A stretch of 32,080 nt of DNA from Thermodesulfobacteriales bacterium (GTDB lineage Bacteria; Desulfobacterota; Thermodesulfobacteria; Thermodesulfobacteriales; Thermodesulfatatoraceae): contig JALSKZ010000081.1 in NCBI GenBank assembly GCA_026988575.1, forward strand, positions 1 through 32,080. Direction: 5' to 3'. Shown piece by piece: positions 8,717 to 16,208 of this stretch; the first letter of the stretch is position 1; each line of letters starts with the position of its first letter. Both the position numbers and the translations under genes were made by a program. The notes beneath the pieces were generated by a model. The model made no database searches. It was not told where the DNA came from and saw only the letters and a list, made by a program, of their open reading frames with translations.

Positions 8717-8735
8717 AAATTCTTGGTGAGAATTT
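8717..8735. promoter_or_regulatory. Perfect dyad upstream of sufCB (operator candidate)
   Basis: AAATTCT-TGGTG-AGAATTT is a perfect 7-bp inverted repeat with a 5-base centre, 74 bases before the sufC start in the sufC/kdsA divergent region. The spacing suits a dimeric repressor of the suf pair, but no regulator gene is adjacent. Confidence 0.4.
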
Positions 8736-8795
8736 ATTACGTATTTTACCGAAGGTATCAAAGAGCCTTTTATTTTTAAAACATCTAGAAAAATG

Positions 8796-8823
8796 GTGAT
8801 TCTGCTTTTGGAAGCAGTATAAT
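8796..8823 (+). promoter_or_regulatory. Promoter for the kdsA operon with an inverted repeat in the spacer
   Basis: A perfect -10 TATAAT (8818-8823) lies 16 bases after a weak -35 GTGATT (8796-8801). The 16-base spacer is itself a perfect inverted repeat, CTGCTT-TTGG-AAGCAG preceded by no extra base (8802-8817 read CTGCTTTTGGAAGCAG), so a regulator could bind between the two elements. Confidence 0.55.
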
Positions 8824-8838
8824 CGCAGATTAAGATAT

Positions 8839-8874
8839 GGCCCTTAAAGTGTTTTGTCTTGAAGTTTAGGGGCC
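8839..8874 (+). promoter_or_regulatory. Leader hairpin before kdsA (possible attenuator)
   Basis: Arms GGCCCTTAAA and TTTAGGGGCC pair with one mismatch around a 16-base loop, followed by TTTAGTTT. It lies between the promoter and the kdsA start, and could be an attenuator or simply a stable leader structure. Confidence 0.4.
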
Positions 8875-8925
8875 TTTAGTTTAAAGATCCTTTAAAAAGA
8901 GGCAGTGGGTAGGAGGAATTTGTCT

Positions 8926-9756
8926 TTGCGGAAGGTAAAAATAGGCGATTTCGTAGTGGGAGAGGGGAGACCTTTACTCATTGCGGGTCCTTGTGTTTTA
9001 GAAGATCTTGATACAGCCTTGGCTATAGGCTCTTTTATGAAGCAAAAGGCCCAAGAATACGGGTTCAATTATGTGTTTAAGGCCTCCTTTGATAAGGCTA
9101 ATCGGACTTCGATCTCTTCTTATAGGGGACCTGGGTTAGAAAAGGGTCTTGCCCAGTTAGCGGAGATAAAAGAGCGCCTTAAGGTCCCGGTATTGTCTGA
9201 TATTCATGAACCCTGGCAAGCCAGACCCGCGGCAGAAGTACTAGATGTGCTCCAGATACCGGCCTTTCTCTGTCGGCAGACAGATCTCATTGTGGCCGCC
9301 GCACAGACGGGTAGGCCCTTAAATATCAAAAAAGGTCAGTTTGTGGCCCCTTGGGACATAATTAACGCCGTTTATAAGGCCGAAAATGCCGGGGGCAAAG
9401 AGATTATGCTCACCGAAAGGGGCTTTGTATTCGGTTATCGCAACCTAGTGGTGGATATGCGTGCGTTGGTTATTATGCGTGGTTTTGGCCTGCCCGTTAT
9501 ATTTGATGCTACCCATAGCGTGCAGCTCCCAGGGGGGGCGGGGACAGCATCGGCAGGGGAGAGGGAATTCGTCGCTCCCTTAGCCCGGGCCGCCATGGCC
9601 GTTGGCGTGGACGGTATTTTTATGGAGGTGCATCCTCAGCCAGAAAAGGCTTTGTGTGATGGCCCGAATTCCCTGCCTTTAAGTGATGTACCTAAGCTCT
9701 TGGAGGTCCTGGTAAATATCCATAAGGTGGTTAAAAAATATGGTATCCTTTCCTGA
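8926..9756 (+). CDS. kdsA: 3-deoxy-8-phosphooctulonate (Kdo-8-P) synthase
   Basis: The enzyme condenses phosphoenolpyruvate with arabinose-5-phosphate to Kdo-8-phosphate, the first committed step to Kdo in LPS. TTG 8926 is chosen as start: AGGAGG ends 9 bases before it, and the product then begins MRKVKIGD as in other KdsA proteins; a GTG at 8905 would put that ribosome site inside the gene. 276 residues, normal length. Signatures include IAGPCVLED, FKASFDKANRTS, SYRGPGLEKG, LSDIHEPWQ, FLCRQTDL, NIKKGQF and FDATHSVQLPGG. The Cys in IAGPC is the metal ligand of metal-dependent forms. First gene of the long Kdo/Lpt/rpoN block; its 3' end overlaps kdsC by 17 bases. Confidence 0.97.
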   Translation: MRKVKIGDFVVGEGRPLLIAGPCVLEDLDTALAIGSFMKQKAQEYGFNYVFKASFDKANRTSISSYRGPGLEKGLAQLAEIKERLKVPVLSDIHEPWQARPAAEVLDVLQIPAFLCRQTDLIVAAAQTGRPLNIKKGQFVAPWDIINAVYKAENAGGKEIMLTERGFVFGYRNLVVDMRALVIMRGFGLPVIFDATHSVQLPGGAGTASAGEREFVAPLARAAMAVGVDGIFMEVHPQPEKALCDGPNSLPLSDVPKLLEVLVNIHKVVKKYGILS

Positions 9757-10279
9757 AGAGGTATTAAAACGGGCCCGGAAGGTCAAACTACTCCTTTTAG
9801 ATGTAGATGGTATCTTGACCGATGCAAGAATTATTGTTGATGCCTCCGGCCAAGAAATTAAACACTTTTGTGTGGTTGATGGCATGGGGATCAAGCTCCT
9901 CCAGAGGACAGGGGTAGAAGTAGGGCTACTTTCCAGCCGCATCTCCCCTCCGGTAGGGTACCGGGCCCGCGAACTAGGTATTGATTTGATTATCCAAGGA
10001 GAATTAGACAAAAAGGCCCTTTATGAAGATATTTTGGAAAAAAGAGGTCTCACCGACGTCGAGGTGGCCTACATGGGAGATGATTGGGTAGATTTGCCGG
10101 TATTGCGCCGTGTGGGTCTGGCCCTTACGGTGCCAGAGGCCTGGCCTCCGGTCAAAGACTATGTCCATTACGTGACTAAAAGACCTGGAGGGCACGGTGC
10201 CGTGCGGGAGGTGTGTGACCTTATCTTAAAGGCTCAAGATCAATGGGAAAAATTACTGGCTATATTTTTAAAGCGTTGA
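9740..10279 (+). CDS. kdsC: Kdo-8-phosphate phosphatase
   Basis: 179 residues, a capless C0-type HAD phosphatase that removes phosphate from Kdo-8-P to give Kdo. Motif I is VKLLLLDVDGILTDARI (nucleophile Asp in DVDG, acid/base Asp after it), motif II is in VGLLSSR, the lysine is in GELDKKALYEDIL, and motif III is YMGDDWVDLPVL. The C-terminal RPGGHGAVREVCDLIL closes the active site in KdsC tetramers. It directly follows kdsA with a 17-base overlap, and overlaps lptC by 37 bases, which supports tight translational coupling. Confidence 0.96.
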   Translation: MVSFPEEVLKRARKVKLLLLDVDGILTDARIIVDASGQEIKHFCVVDGMGIKLLQRTGVEVGLLSSRISPPVGYRARELGIDLIIQGELDKKALYEDILEKRGLTDVEVAYMGDDWVDLPVLRRVGLALTVPEAWPPVKDYVHYVTKRPGGHGAVREVCDLILKAQDQWEKLLAIFLKR

Positions 10280-10797
10280 TCTTGGTGGAGGGGTTGTTGC
10301 TCCTTACGGGGTGTTCCTACCAGAGGTCAACGCTCCATCGTTCCCCCTCAAATCCTGTATCCCAATCTAGTGGCAAGCCATTAGCCCCAGACATCCAGAT
10401 AATGCGTTTGTTTTATACGGTTTATGGCCGAGAAGGGCTTCTGTGGAAGGTAAAGGCCGCCAGGGCCGATATATACAAAAATAAAGAAATTTTATTCCAA
10501 AATGTGTATGCCTTTTCGGGCCGAAAGGGAGTTTCTATTAAGGCCGAGGAAGGAGTATACTATTTAAGGCCCAAGAAGTTTATATTTAAAGGCCATGTGT
10601 GCCTTAAGACCAAAAAATACGGGTCTCTGTGGACAGAACGCTTAGTTTATCTACCCGATCAGCATATACTGGAGACTAGGGCAGAGGTACTCATCAGACA
10701 CCAAGGGTTAATAATGAAGGGCAAGGGCTTTGTGTATGACTTGGAAACAGGTACCTTTAAGATACTGCATGAGACAAGGGTTCAGGTGGAAGGCTAG
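10243..10797 (+). CDS. lptC: LPS transport periplasmic protein LptC, apparently a lipoprotein
   Basis: 184 residues. LptC takes LPS from the LptB2FG ABC transporter and hands it to the LptA bridge. Position between kdsC and lptA, the size, and a beta-rich body (GREGLLWKVKAARADIYKNK, RKGVSIKAEEGVYY, ETGTFKI near the end) fit the LptC/YrbK family, although similarity is low as usual. Unlike the bitopic E. coli LptC, the N-terminal hydrophobic segment ends in LLLLTGCSY, a good lipobox with Cys24, so it may be anchored by lipid. ATG 10243 lies inside kdsC. The 3' end overlaps lptA by 29 bases. Start and family are likely; mode of anchoring is prediction. Confidence 0.82.
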   Translation: MGKITGYIFKALILVEGLLLLTGCSYQRSTLHRSPSNPVSQSSGKPLAPDIQIMRLFYTVYGREGLLWKVKAARADIYKNKEILFQNVYAFSGRKGVSIKAEEGVYYLRPKKFIFKGHVCLKTKKYGSLWTERLVYLPDQHILETRAEVLIRHQGLIMKGKGFVYDLETGTFKILHETRVQVEG

Positions 10798-11245
10798 TCT
10801 GGTCTTGGGCCTTTTGTTCTGGTGTTCGTTTACTGTTTGGGCGGCTCAAGAGCCCATTGTCATACATTCTGACCGTATGGAGGTCCTGCAGGACCAACAG
10901 GTGGTAGTTTTTACCGGCCATGTAGTGGCTCGTAAAAGAGATTTTACCCTATATGCCGATCGTTTAGTCGTTTACTACCAAAAGGGTAAAGAGGGAAAAC
11001 AAGAAGTGCTAAAGATGGTGGCCACTGGTCACGTTAAGATAAAAGAAGGGGCGTGGTTGGCCCAGGCGGGTAAGGCCGTTTACCTCAAAAATGACGATAA
11101 GATCGTCCTCACCGATAAACCTACCGTGTGGCAAGGAGACAATGTAGTTCGAGGGGCCAAAATAACTTTGTATCTCAAGGATAGGCGCAGTGTTGTGGAA
11201 GGGGCCCCGGAAAAAGAGGCCGAAGCCGTAATATTTACTGATTAA
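10769..11245 (+). CDS. lptA: LPS transport periplasmic bridge protein LptA
   Basis: 158 residues from ATG 10769, which gives a clean signal peptide (MRQGFRWK, then a hydrophobic stretch ending VWAAQ); a longer start inside lptC would spoil it. The mature protein has the OstA/LptA fold pattern: IVIHSDRMEVLQDQQVVVFTGHV, DFTLYADRLVVYY, VKMVATGHVKIKEG-like repeats and GAKITLYLKDRRSVVEG. LptA polymerises across the periplasm to carry LPS to LptD. Overlap with lptC and the following lptB make the operon role clear. No lptD, lptF or lptG is in this window. Confidence 0.92.
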   Translation: MRQGFRWKASLVLGLLFWCSFTVWAAQEPIVIHSDRMEVLQDQQVVVFTGHVVARKRDFTLYADRLVVYYQKGKEGKQEVLKMVATGHVKIKEGAWLAQAGKAVYLKNDDKIVLTDKPTVWQGDNVVRGAKITLYLKDRRSVVEGAPEKEAEAVIFTD

Positions 11246-11267
11246 TGGTTGGGGCAGGGGTAAGTCA

Positions 11268-11993
11268 GTGGCTAAGAGCCTAGAGGTAAGAGGGCTAGTA
11301 AAGAGATACGGTAAACGTACCGTAGTGCAAGGGGTTTCCCTGTCGGTGGAGGCAGGCAAGATAGTAGGACTCCTTGGCCCCAATGGAGCGGGGAAAACCA
11401 CTACTTTTTATATGATTGCCGGGCTGGTGAGGCCGGAAAAAGGGCAGATTTTTTTAGATAACAAAGACCTTTCTCGAGAGCCCATGTATAAGAGGGCCCG
11501 AGAAGGCATAATCTACTTGCCTCAAGAACCCTCGGTTTTTAGACGCCTTACCGTGGCCGAAAACGTCTTGCTGGTCCTGGAGCAACGAGGCCTTCGAGGC
11601 CCTGAACGGGAAGAAAAAACAGAAAGATTACTAGACCTCTTTGAGCTTAAGCGTTTACGTAACCAAAAGGCCTACACCCTTTCGGGAGGTGAGCGGCGAC
11701 GGGTCGAAATTATGCGGGCAGTGGCCTGTGAGCCGCATTTTTTACTCCTCGACGAGCCCTTTGCGGGTATTGATCCCTTGGCTATAAGTGATTTAAAGGA
11801 TCTCATTACGGATCTACGTAATCAGGGTTTGGGGTTATTGCTTTCTGACCACAATGTACGTGAAACTTTGCAAGTATGTGATTATGCTTACATTGTAGCA
11901 GAGGGGCAGGTCATCGCCCAGGGGCGTCCTGCCGAGATTGCCTCAAACGAGATTGCTCGTAAATTATATTTAGGGCAAGATTTTAGTCTATAG
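11268..11993 (+). CDS. lptB: LPS export ABC transporter ATPase LptB
   Basis: 241 residues from GTG 11268. Walker A GPNGAGKTT at 37-45, Q-loop YLPQEPSVFRRLTV, signature LSGGE at 138-142, Walker B LLLDEP at 159-164, H-loop LLSDHNVRETL. The YLPQEPSVFRRLTVAENV stretch and a short C-terminal extension are characteristic of LptB. It powers extraction of LPS from the inner membrane with LptF and LptG, which must be encoded elsewhere. Lies 22 bases after lptA and 15 before rpoN, the same order as in gammaproteobacteria. Confidence 0.97.
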   Translation: MAKSLEVRGLVKRYGKRTVVQGVSLSVEAGKIVGLLGPNGAGKTTTFYMIAGLVRPEKGQIFLDNKDLSREPMYKRAREGIIYLPQEPSVFRRLTVAENVLLVLEQRGLRGPEREEKTERLLDLFELKRLRNQKAYTLSGGERRRVEIMRAVACEPHFLLLDEPFAGIDPLAISDLKDLITDLRNQGLGLLLSDHNVRETLQVCDYAYIVAEGQVIAQGRPAEIASNEIARKLYLGQDFSL

Positions 11994-12008
11994 GTTGGTG
12001 GTTTTTTT

Positions 12009-13454
12009 ATGGCGTTAGAACTTAAACAGCACTTAAAGCTCACCCAGCAGTTGGTGTTAACTCCCCAACTGCAACAAGCTATCAAGCTCTTACAGCTAAA
12101 CAGGATCGAATTAGAACAGGTCATAAGGCAGGAAGCAGAAATTAATCCGGTCTTGGAACAAGACCTTGGCGACCATCAAACCGTTTCTTTTGAGGATTTA
12201 GGCCCTTCAGAAGAAGATATGGCGGCACTTTCGGCTGTTTCTGACAGCCCCCTTGGTCCTGAAGCAGTAAAAGATTTTGATTGGGATCGTTATCTGGAAG
12301 ATACAGGTAGTGCCTATCCCTCTTTTGCCTTCGAAGAGAAAGAAACCCTTGATTACGAGCGCCGGTTAAGTAAGCCCGAGAATCTATCCTCCTATTTGCT
12401 CTGGCAACTTCACCTATCTGATTTAGACGAATCGCAGCGGGAGATAGGCGAATATATTATAGGCAATCTGGACGCCCACGGATATCTATCTATTACGCCC
12501 GAAGAAATCGCCACGGATCTCAAAGTGCCTTTAGAAAAGGTGCTTTTTGTCCTCCGGAAAATCCAATTCTTTGATCCTGTTGGTGTAGCGGCCCGAGACC
12601 TTCAAGAATGCCTGCTTATACAGATAGAACATCTGGGGTTAAAGGGCACCTTGATAGAACGGATCGTTTCCCAACATATGCGCGAACTGGAATTTGGACA
12701 ATACGAAAAGATCGCCGAGGCCTGTGGGGTGACCATGGCCGACGTAGAGGCCGCCTTAAAAGTGATCAAGGGACTTGAACCTCGCCCGGCACGCAATTTC
12801 ACCGAAGAGACCCCGCAGTATATAGAGCCTGATGTCTTTGTAGTCAAAGAGGGTGACGAATGGGTAGTGCGCCTAAACGACGAAAGTCTTCCCCGCTTAC
12901 GTATTAGTCCCTACTATCGACGCCTGTTACAAGACCCTGCTCTGCCTCTTTCGGCCAAACAATTTATCCAAAAAAAGCTTCGTGCGGCGGTGTGGCTTAT
13001 AAAAAGCATTGAACAACGACAACGGACCTTACTTAAGGTCTCCGAAAGTATCATGAATTTTCAAAGAGATTTCTTAGAAAAGGGGATCACCGGGCTTAAG
13101 CCCCTTATTTTACGTGATGTGGCCCTGGATGTGGGGTTACACGAATCAACCGTAAGCCGGGTCACCACCGGAAAGTATATCGATACTCCCCACGGTATAT
13201 TTGAACTCAAGTTCTTCTTTTCCACAGGGTATACAAGAGCCAACGGTGACCAGGTATCTACCGAGACAGTAAAAGAATATATAAAACGCATTATTGCCGA
13301 GGAAGACCCCACCAAGCCTTACAGTGATCAAAAGATTGCCGATATCTTAAAGAAGAAACACAACATTAAGGTGGCGCGACGTACAGTGGCTAAATACAGG
13401 GACCAATTAGGTATACTTCCGGCCAATCGACGACGTCGGCGTTTAGTCAAATGA
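12009..13454 (+). CDS. rpoN: RNA polymerase sigma-54 factor
   Basis: 481 residues. Region I is the Gln/Leu-rich N-terminus (LKLTQQLVLTPQLQQAIKLL) that contacts activators, followed by an acidic region II, the core-binding domain (ESSYLLWQL-like, DPVGVAARDLQECL) and the helix-turn-helix region ending in the RpoN box ARRTVAKYRDQLGI at about 456-469, which reads the -24 GG element. One conservative change (Asp for Glu) is present in the box. It directs transcription from -24/-12 promoters and needs AAA+ activators; none is encoded here. It sits between lptB and hpf, as in many Gram-negatives. Two sigma-54-like sites are found in this window. Confidence 0.98.
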   Translation: MALELKQHLKLTQQLVLTPQLQQAIKLLQLNRIELEQVIRQEAEINPVLEQDLGDHQTVSFEDLGPSEEDMAALSAVSDSPLGPEAVKDFDWDRYLEDTGSAYPSFAFEEKETLDYERRLSKPENLSSYLLWQLHLSDLDESQREIGEYIIGNLDAHGYLSITPEEIATDLKVPLEKVLFVLRKIQFFDPVGVAARDLQECLLIQIEHLGLKGTLIERIVSQHMRELEFGQYEKIAEACGVTMADVEAALKVIKGLEPRPARNFTEETPQYIEPDVFVVKEGDEWVVRLNDESLPRLRISPYYRRLLQDPALPLSAKQFIQKKLRAAVWLIKSIEQRQRTLLKVSESIMNFQRDFLEKGITGLKPLILRDVALDVGLHESTVSRVTTGKYIDTPHGIFELKFFFSTGYTRANGDQVSTETVKEYIKRIIAEEDPTKPYSDQKIADILKKKHNIKVARRTVAKYRDQLGILPANRRRRRLVK

Positions 13455-13469
13455 GAAAGGAGGCCCTTT

Positions 13470-13991
13470 ATGCAAATCAACATTACTTTTCGTCATTTGG
13501 ATTCTTCACCAGGACTTAAGGATTACGCTCAAAAACGTATTAGTAAGCTGGAGAAGTATTTTAATGGACCGGTAGAGGCCAATGTTATCTTGAGGGCCGA
13601 AAAGTTTCGTCAACAAGCAGAAGTCATTATTTCCGGAGATGGTTTTACCCTGAACGGGAAAGAAGAGACTTCGGATATGTATGAGGCCATAGATCTTGTA
13701 TTGGCCAAATTAGAGACCCAGATACGTCGCCAAATGGAGCGCCGGAAAAATCGCAAACGGGGCGGGAAAGAGATCCCTCTTGACACCGGTGCCCCCTTTG
13801 AGGGAGAAGGCTTACCCATTGAGGTCCAGAGAGTCTATGTAAAGCCCATGTCGGTGGAAGAGGCCCTGGAACAGCTTCAAAAGATCGACGAAGATTTCCT
13901 GGTGTTTAACAATGCCGATACAAACTCGGTTAATGTACTTTACCGTAAGGGAGATAATAGCTTCGTGCTGATTTTACCTGAATTATCTTAG
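13470..13991 (+). CDS. hpf: Ribosome hibernation promoting factor, long form
   Basis: 173 residues. The N-terminal 95 residues form the HPF/YfiA domain (MQINITFRHLDSSPGLKDYA, RKNRKR basic patch), and the C-terminal 50 or so form the dimerisation domain (VKPMSVEEALEQLQKIDEDF, FNNADTNSVNVLYRKGDNSF). Long HPF pairs two 70S ribosomes into an inactive 100S particle in stationary phase. Strong AAGGAGG site 8 bases before ATG. The short form is used in E. coli, so the long form here sets this locus apart from the gammaproteobacterial version. Position right after rpoN is conserved. Confidence 0.96.
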   Translation: MQINITFRHLDSSPGLKDYAQKRISKLEKYFNGPVEANVILRAEKFRQQAEVIISGDGFTLNGKEETSDMYEAIDLVLAKLETQIRRQMERRKNRKRGGKEIPLDTGAPFEGEGLPIEVQRVYVKPMSVEEALEQLQKIDEDFLVFNNADTNSVNVLYRKGDNSFVLILPELS

Positions 13992-13995
13992 CTTT

Positions 13996-14454
13996 ATGAA
14001 AATTTCTGAATTCTTGCCAGAAGAGGCAATTTTATTAGAGGTGCGGGCCAAAGATAAATGGTCACTATTTCAAGAAGTGGCCCAGATTTTGGCCCGCCTA
14101 ACCGGTATATCTGCTGAAAAGATAATCCAGCTCTTGAGCGAGCGCGAAAAGCTCTCTACCACGGCTATTGGTGACGGAGTAGCCATTCCCCACAGTCGCG
14201 TAGAGGGTCTAAAAGAAATTGTCATTTGTGTGGTGCGCGCCGAGAACGGCATAGATTTTGACTCTGAGGACAAAAAACCCGTACGTCTAGTCTTTGTGGT
14301 TCTTGCCCCCGAGGGAGAATCTCAGCTTTATCTTCAAACCCTGGCCCATATCGCCCATATTGTCAAAGACCCCCAAATTAAAAAACGCCTCTTGGCCGCT
14401 TCTTCGGCCAAGGAGATCAAAGAAATTTTAGAAGAGGTGGACTACGAGTACTAA
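13996..14454 (+). CDS. ptsN: Nitrogen-type PTS enzyme IIA (PtsN)
   Basis: 152 residues of the EIIA-Ntr/fructose class. The phosphorylated histidine is His66 in IGDGVAIPHSRVEGL; usual proteins have AIPHGR or AIPHSR. The rest (LVFVVLAPEGESQLYLQTLAHIAHIV) is typical. PtsN is a regulator of potassium transport, nitrogen and envelope stress rather than a sugar transporter. It follows hpf by 4 bases and precedes rapZ, the standard rpoN cluster order. Confidence 0.95.
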   Translation: MKISEFLPEEAILLEVRAKDKWSLFQEVAQILARLTGISAEKIIQLLSEREKLSTTAIGDGVAIPHSRVEGLKEIVICVVRAENGIDFDSEDKKPVRLVFVVLAPEGESQLYLQTLAHIAHIVKDPQIKKRLLAASSAKEIKEILEEVDYEY

Positions 14455-14470
14455 ACAATCCACCCAAATT

Positions 14471-15325
14471 GTGGTTATTACCGGCCTTTCAGGGTCCGGG
14501 AAAAGTACCGCTTTAAAGGCCTTTGAGGATCTGGGCTATTTCTGTGTGGATAACCTTCCCGTCCAACTGCTTTTACCATTTTTGGAAATCCAAGAAGGCT
14601 TTTCCCGCAAAGCAGGGGCGCGGGTGGCCGTGGTGATGGATCTACGGCAGGAAGAATTCTTAGAAGGCTATCAGGAAATATTTCAAAAAGTACGTGAACA
14701 GGGATACCACCTAGAAATTATTTTTCTTGAGGCCAGCGAGGAGGTGCTCTTGCGCCGCTTTAGTCAGACAAGGCGGCCCCATCCTTTGGATCCCAAGCTA
14801 CCCTTGCTCGACTGTATACGCCTGGAAAGGCAGGCGCTCAGAGACCTAAAGGAAATTGCGGACCTGGTTTTAGATACCTCAGAGCTCAATGTACATCAGC
14901 TTCGCCGTGATATAAAACGCCGCTTTGCTAAGCGGAAGGATCTCACACATCTTCTGGTACATTTTATTTCTTTTGGTTTTAAATACGGCGTGCCAGCAGA
15001 GGTGAACCTCCTATTCGACGTGCGTTTTTTACCTAACCCTTATTTTGAACCGGAATTAAAGCGCCTTACAGGATTAGACGACAAGGTACGTCGTTATATT
15101 TTGGCCAGCGATGTCACGTTACGTTTTCTAAACCTTTGTGAACAATTTTTGCATTTTTTGCTTCCGCAATATTCCAAAGAAGATAAGTCATATTTGGTGA
15201 TTGGTATCGGCTGTACAGGAGGACGACATCGTTCCGTGAGCATTGCCGAAGAATTGAGCTTTATGGTAAAACATTGGGGCTACGAGACATTGGTTACCCA
15301 TAGAGATCTTACCAAGGAGGGTTAG
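14471..15325 (+). CDS. rapZ: RNase adapter / nucleotide-binding protein RapZ
   Basis: 284 residues. P-loop GLSGSGKS at 5-12, then ALKAFEDLGYFCVDNLP, LEASEEVLLRRFSQTRRPHPL, and the C-terminal domain FGFKYGVPAEVNLLFDVRFLPNPYF and GIGCTGGRHRSVSIAEEL, all standard for RapZ/YvcJ. In E. coli RapZ senses glucosamine-6-P and steers RNase E to the sRNA GlmZ; in others it is a nucleotide-binding regulator. Start GTG 14471 has no visible Shine-Dalgarno and the upstream frame has no other usual start codon before a TAG at 14429; ATT 14468 is a possible unusual start. The gene follows ptsN by 16 bases, so coupling by reinitiation is likely. Confidence 0.95.
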   Translation: MVITGLSGSGKSTALKAFEDLGYFCVDNLPVQLLLPFLEIQEGFSRKAGARVAVVMDLRQEEFLEGYQEIFQKVREQGYHLEIIFLEASEEVLLRRFSQTRRPHPLDPKLPLLDCIRLERQALRDLKEIADLVLDTSELNVHQLRRDIKRRFAKRKDLTHLLVHFISFGFKYGVPAEVNLLFDVRFLPNPYFEPELKRLTGLDDKVRRYILASDVTLRFLNLCEQFLHFLLPQYSKEDKSYLVIGIGCTGGRHRSVSIAEELSFMVKHWGYETLVTHRDLTKEG

Positions 15326-15721
15326 GTGACGGGTATACTAGTAGCTGGTCACGGACGTTTGCCAGAAGAGTTAGTGACAGTGTGTGCCTTTATACTAGGC
15401 GGGGTCCAACAAATGGTCAGTCTTTCGGTCAACCCGGCGCATCCTCCAGAAAAAATTAGGGAGAGTTTTGCCGAGGCCATCAAAAAAGTAGATCAGGGTC
15501 AAGGGGTGCTTATTTTGACCGACCTCTTTGGCGGTACGCCTTCTAATATTGGCTTATCTTTTCTCAAAGAAGGATATATTGAGGTGGTTTCCGGGGTTAA
15601 TTTACCAATGTTAATCAAGGCCATTCAACATCAAGACAAGCCTCCAAAAGAATTGGCCAATTTGGTAGTAGAGGCCGGTCGTCGAGCCATAAATCAAGCC
15701 TCGGTCTTTTTAAATATGTAA
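15326..15721 (+). CDS. PTS EIIA component, mannose class
   Basis: 131 residues, a stand-alone EIIA(Man)-type domain. Phospho-acceptor His9 lies in GILVAGHGRLPEEL, and ILTDLFGGTPSNI is the second family motif. GTG 15326 directly follows the rapZ stop and has AAGGAGG 6 bases upstream. In many Desulfobacterota this gene is followed by IIB/IIC/IID, HPr and EI; none appears here, the next genes being rimI and a radical SAM protein. It may therefore act with components encoded elsewhere, or as a regulatory phospho-protein. Family call is firm, role is inferred. Confidence 0.93.
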   Translation: MTGILVAGHGRLPEELVTVCAFILGGVQQMVSLSVNPAHPPEKIRESFAEAIKKVDQGQGVLILTDLFGGTPSNIGLSFLKEGYIEVVSGVNLPMLIKAIQHQDKPPKELANLVVEAGRRAINQASVFLNM

Positions 15722-15734
15722 TTACCTCTCTAGT

Positions 15735-16208
15735 GTGCGTAGTATTCGTCTCCGTCCAGCTAGGAAAAAGGACCTTGAATCTATTTATTTTATAGAAAGG
15801 CAGTGTTTCCCTACCCCTTGGAGTGGTGCCTTATTCCTTTACGAACTAAAAAAGCCTTACGCCAGGTTGTGGGTCTTAGAACACAAAGAGAAAATCATAG
15901 GCTATATTTGTTTTTGGATAGTGGCCGGTGAACTACACCTGGCCAATATTGCTGTAGATCCCGCATGGAGGCGTCGGGGTTTAGCCACCTTTATGTTACA
16001 GACCATGTTTCGTTATGCCCGAAAAAAGGGAGCCAAGAGGGTCTTATTGGAGGTGCGCCAAAAAAACCTTGCGGCTCAAACCCTTTATAAACGTCTGGGG
16101 TTTCAGGTGGATGGGCGTCGTAAACAGTATTATTCTGATACCAAAGAAGACGCTATTCTCATGTCTTTAGATCTAAAATGTGTTCGGTGGACAAACTTAC
16201 GCAAATAA
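15735..16208 (+). CDS. rimI: Ribosomal-protein-alanine N-acetyltransferase (RimI-like GNAT)
   Basis: 157 residues. GNAT fold with the acetyl-CoA loop in LANIAVDPAWRRRGLATFMLQ, the ERQCFPTPWSGALF start typical of RimI, and LEVRQKNLAAQTLYKRLGFQ near the end. RimI acetylates the N-terminal alanine of ribosomal protein S18. Start GTG 15735 has no strong ribosome site; the next in-frame choices would cut the fold. It overlaps the downstream radical SAM gene by 31 bases. Other GNAT substrates are possible. Confidence 0.88.
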   Translation: MRSIRLRPARKKDLESIYFIERQCFPTPWSGALFLYELKKPYARLWVLEHKEKIIGYICFWIVAGELHLANIAVDPAWRRRGLATFMLQTMFRYARKKGAKRVLLEVRQKNLAAQTLYKRLGFQVDGRRKQYYSDTKEDAILMSLDLKCVRWTNLRK

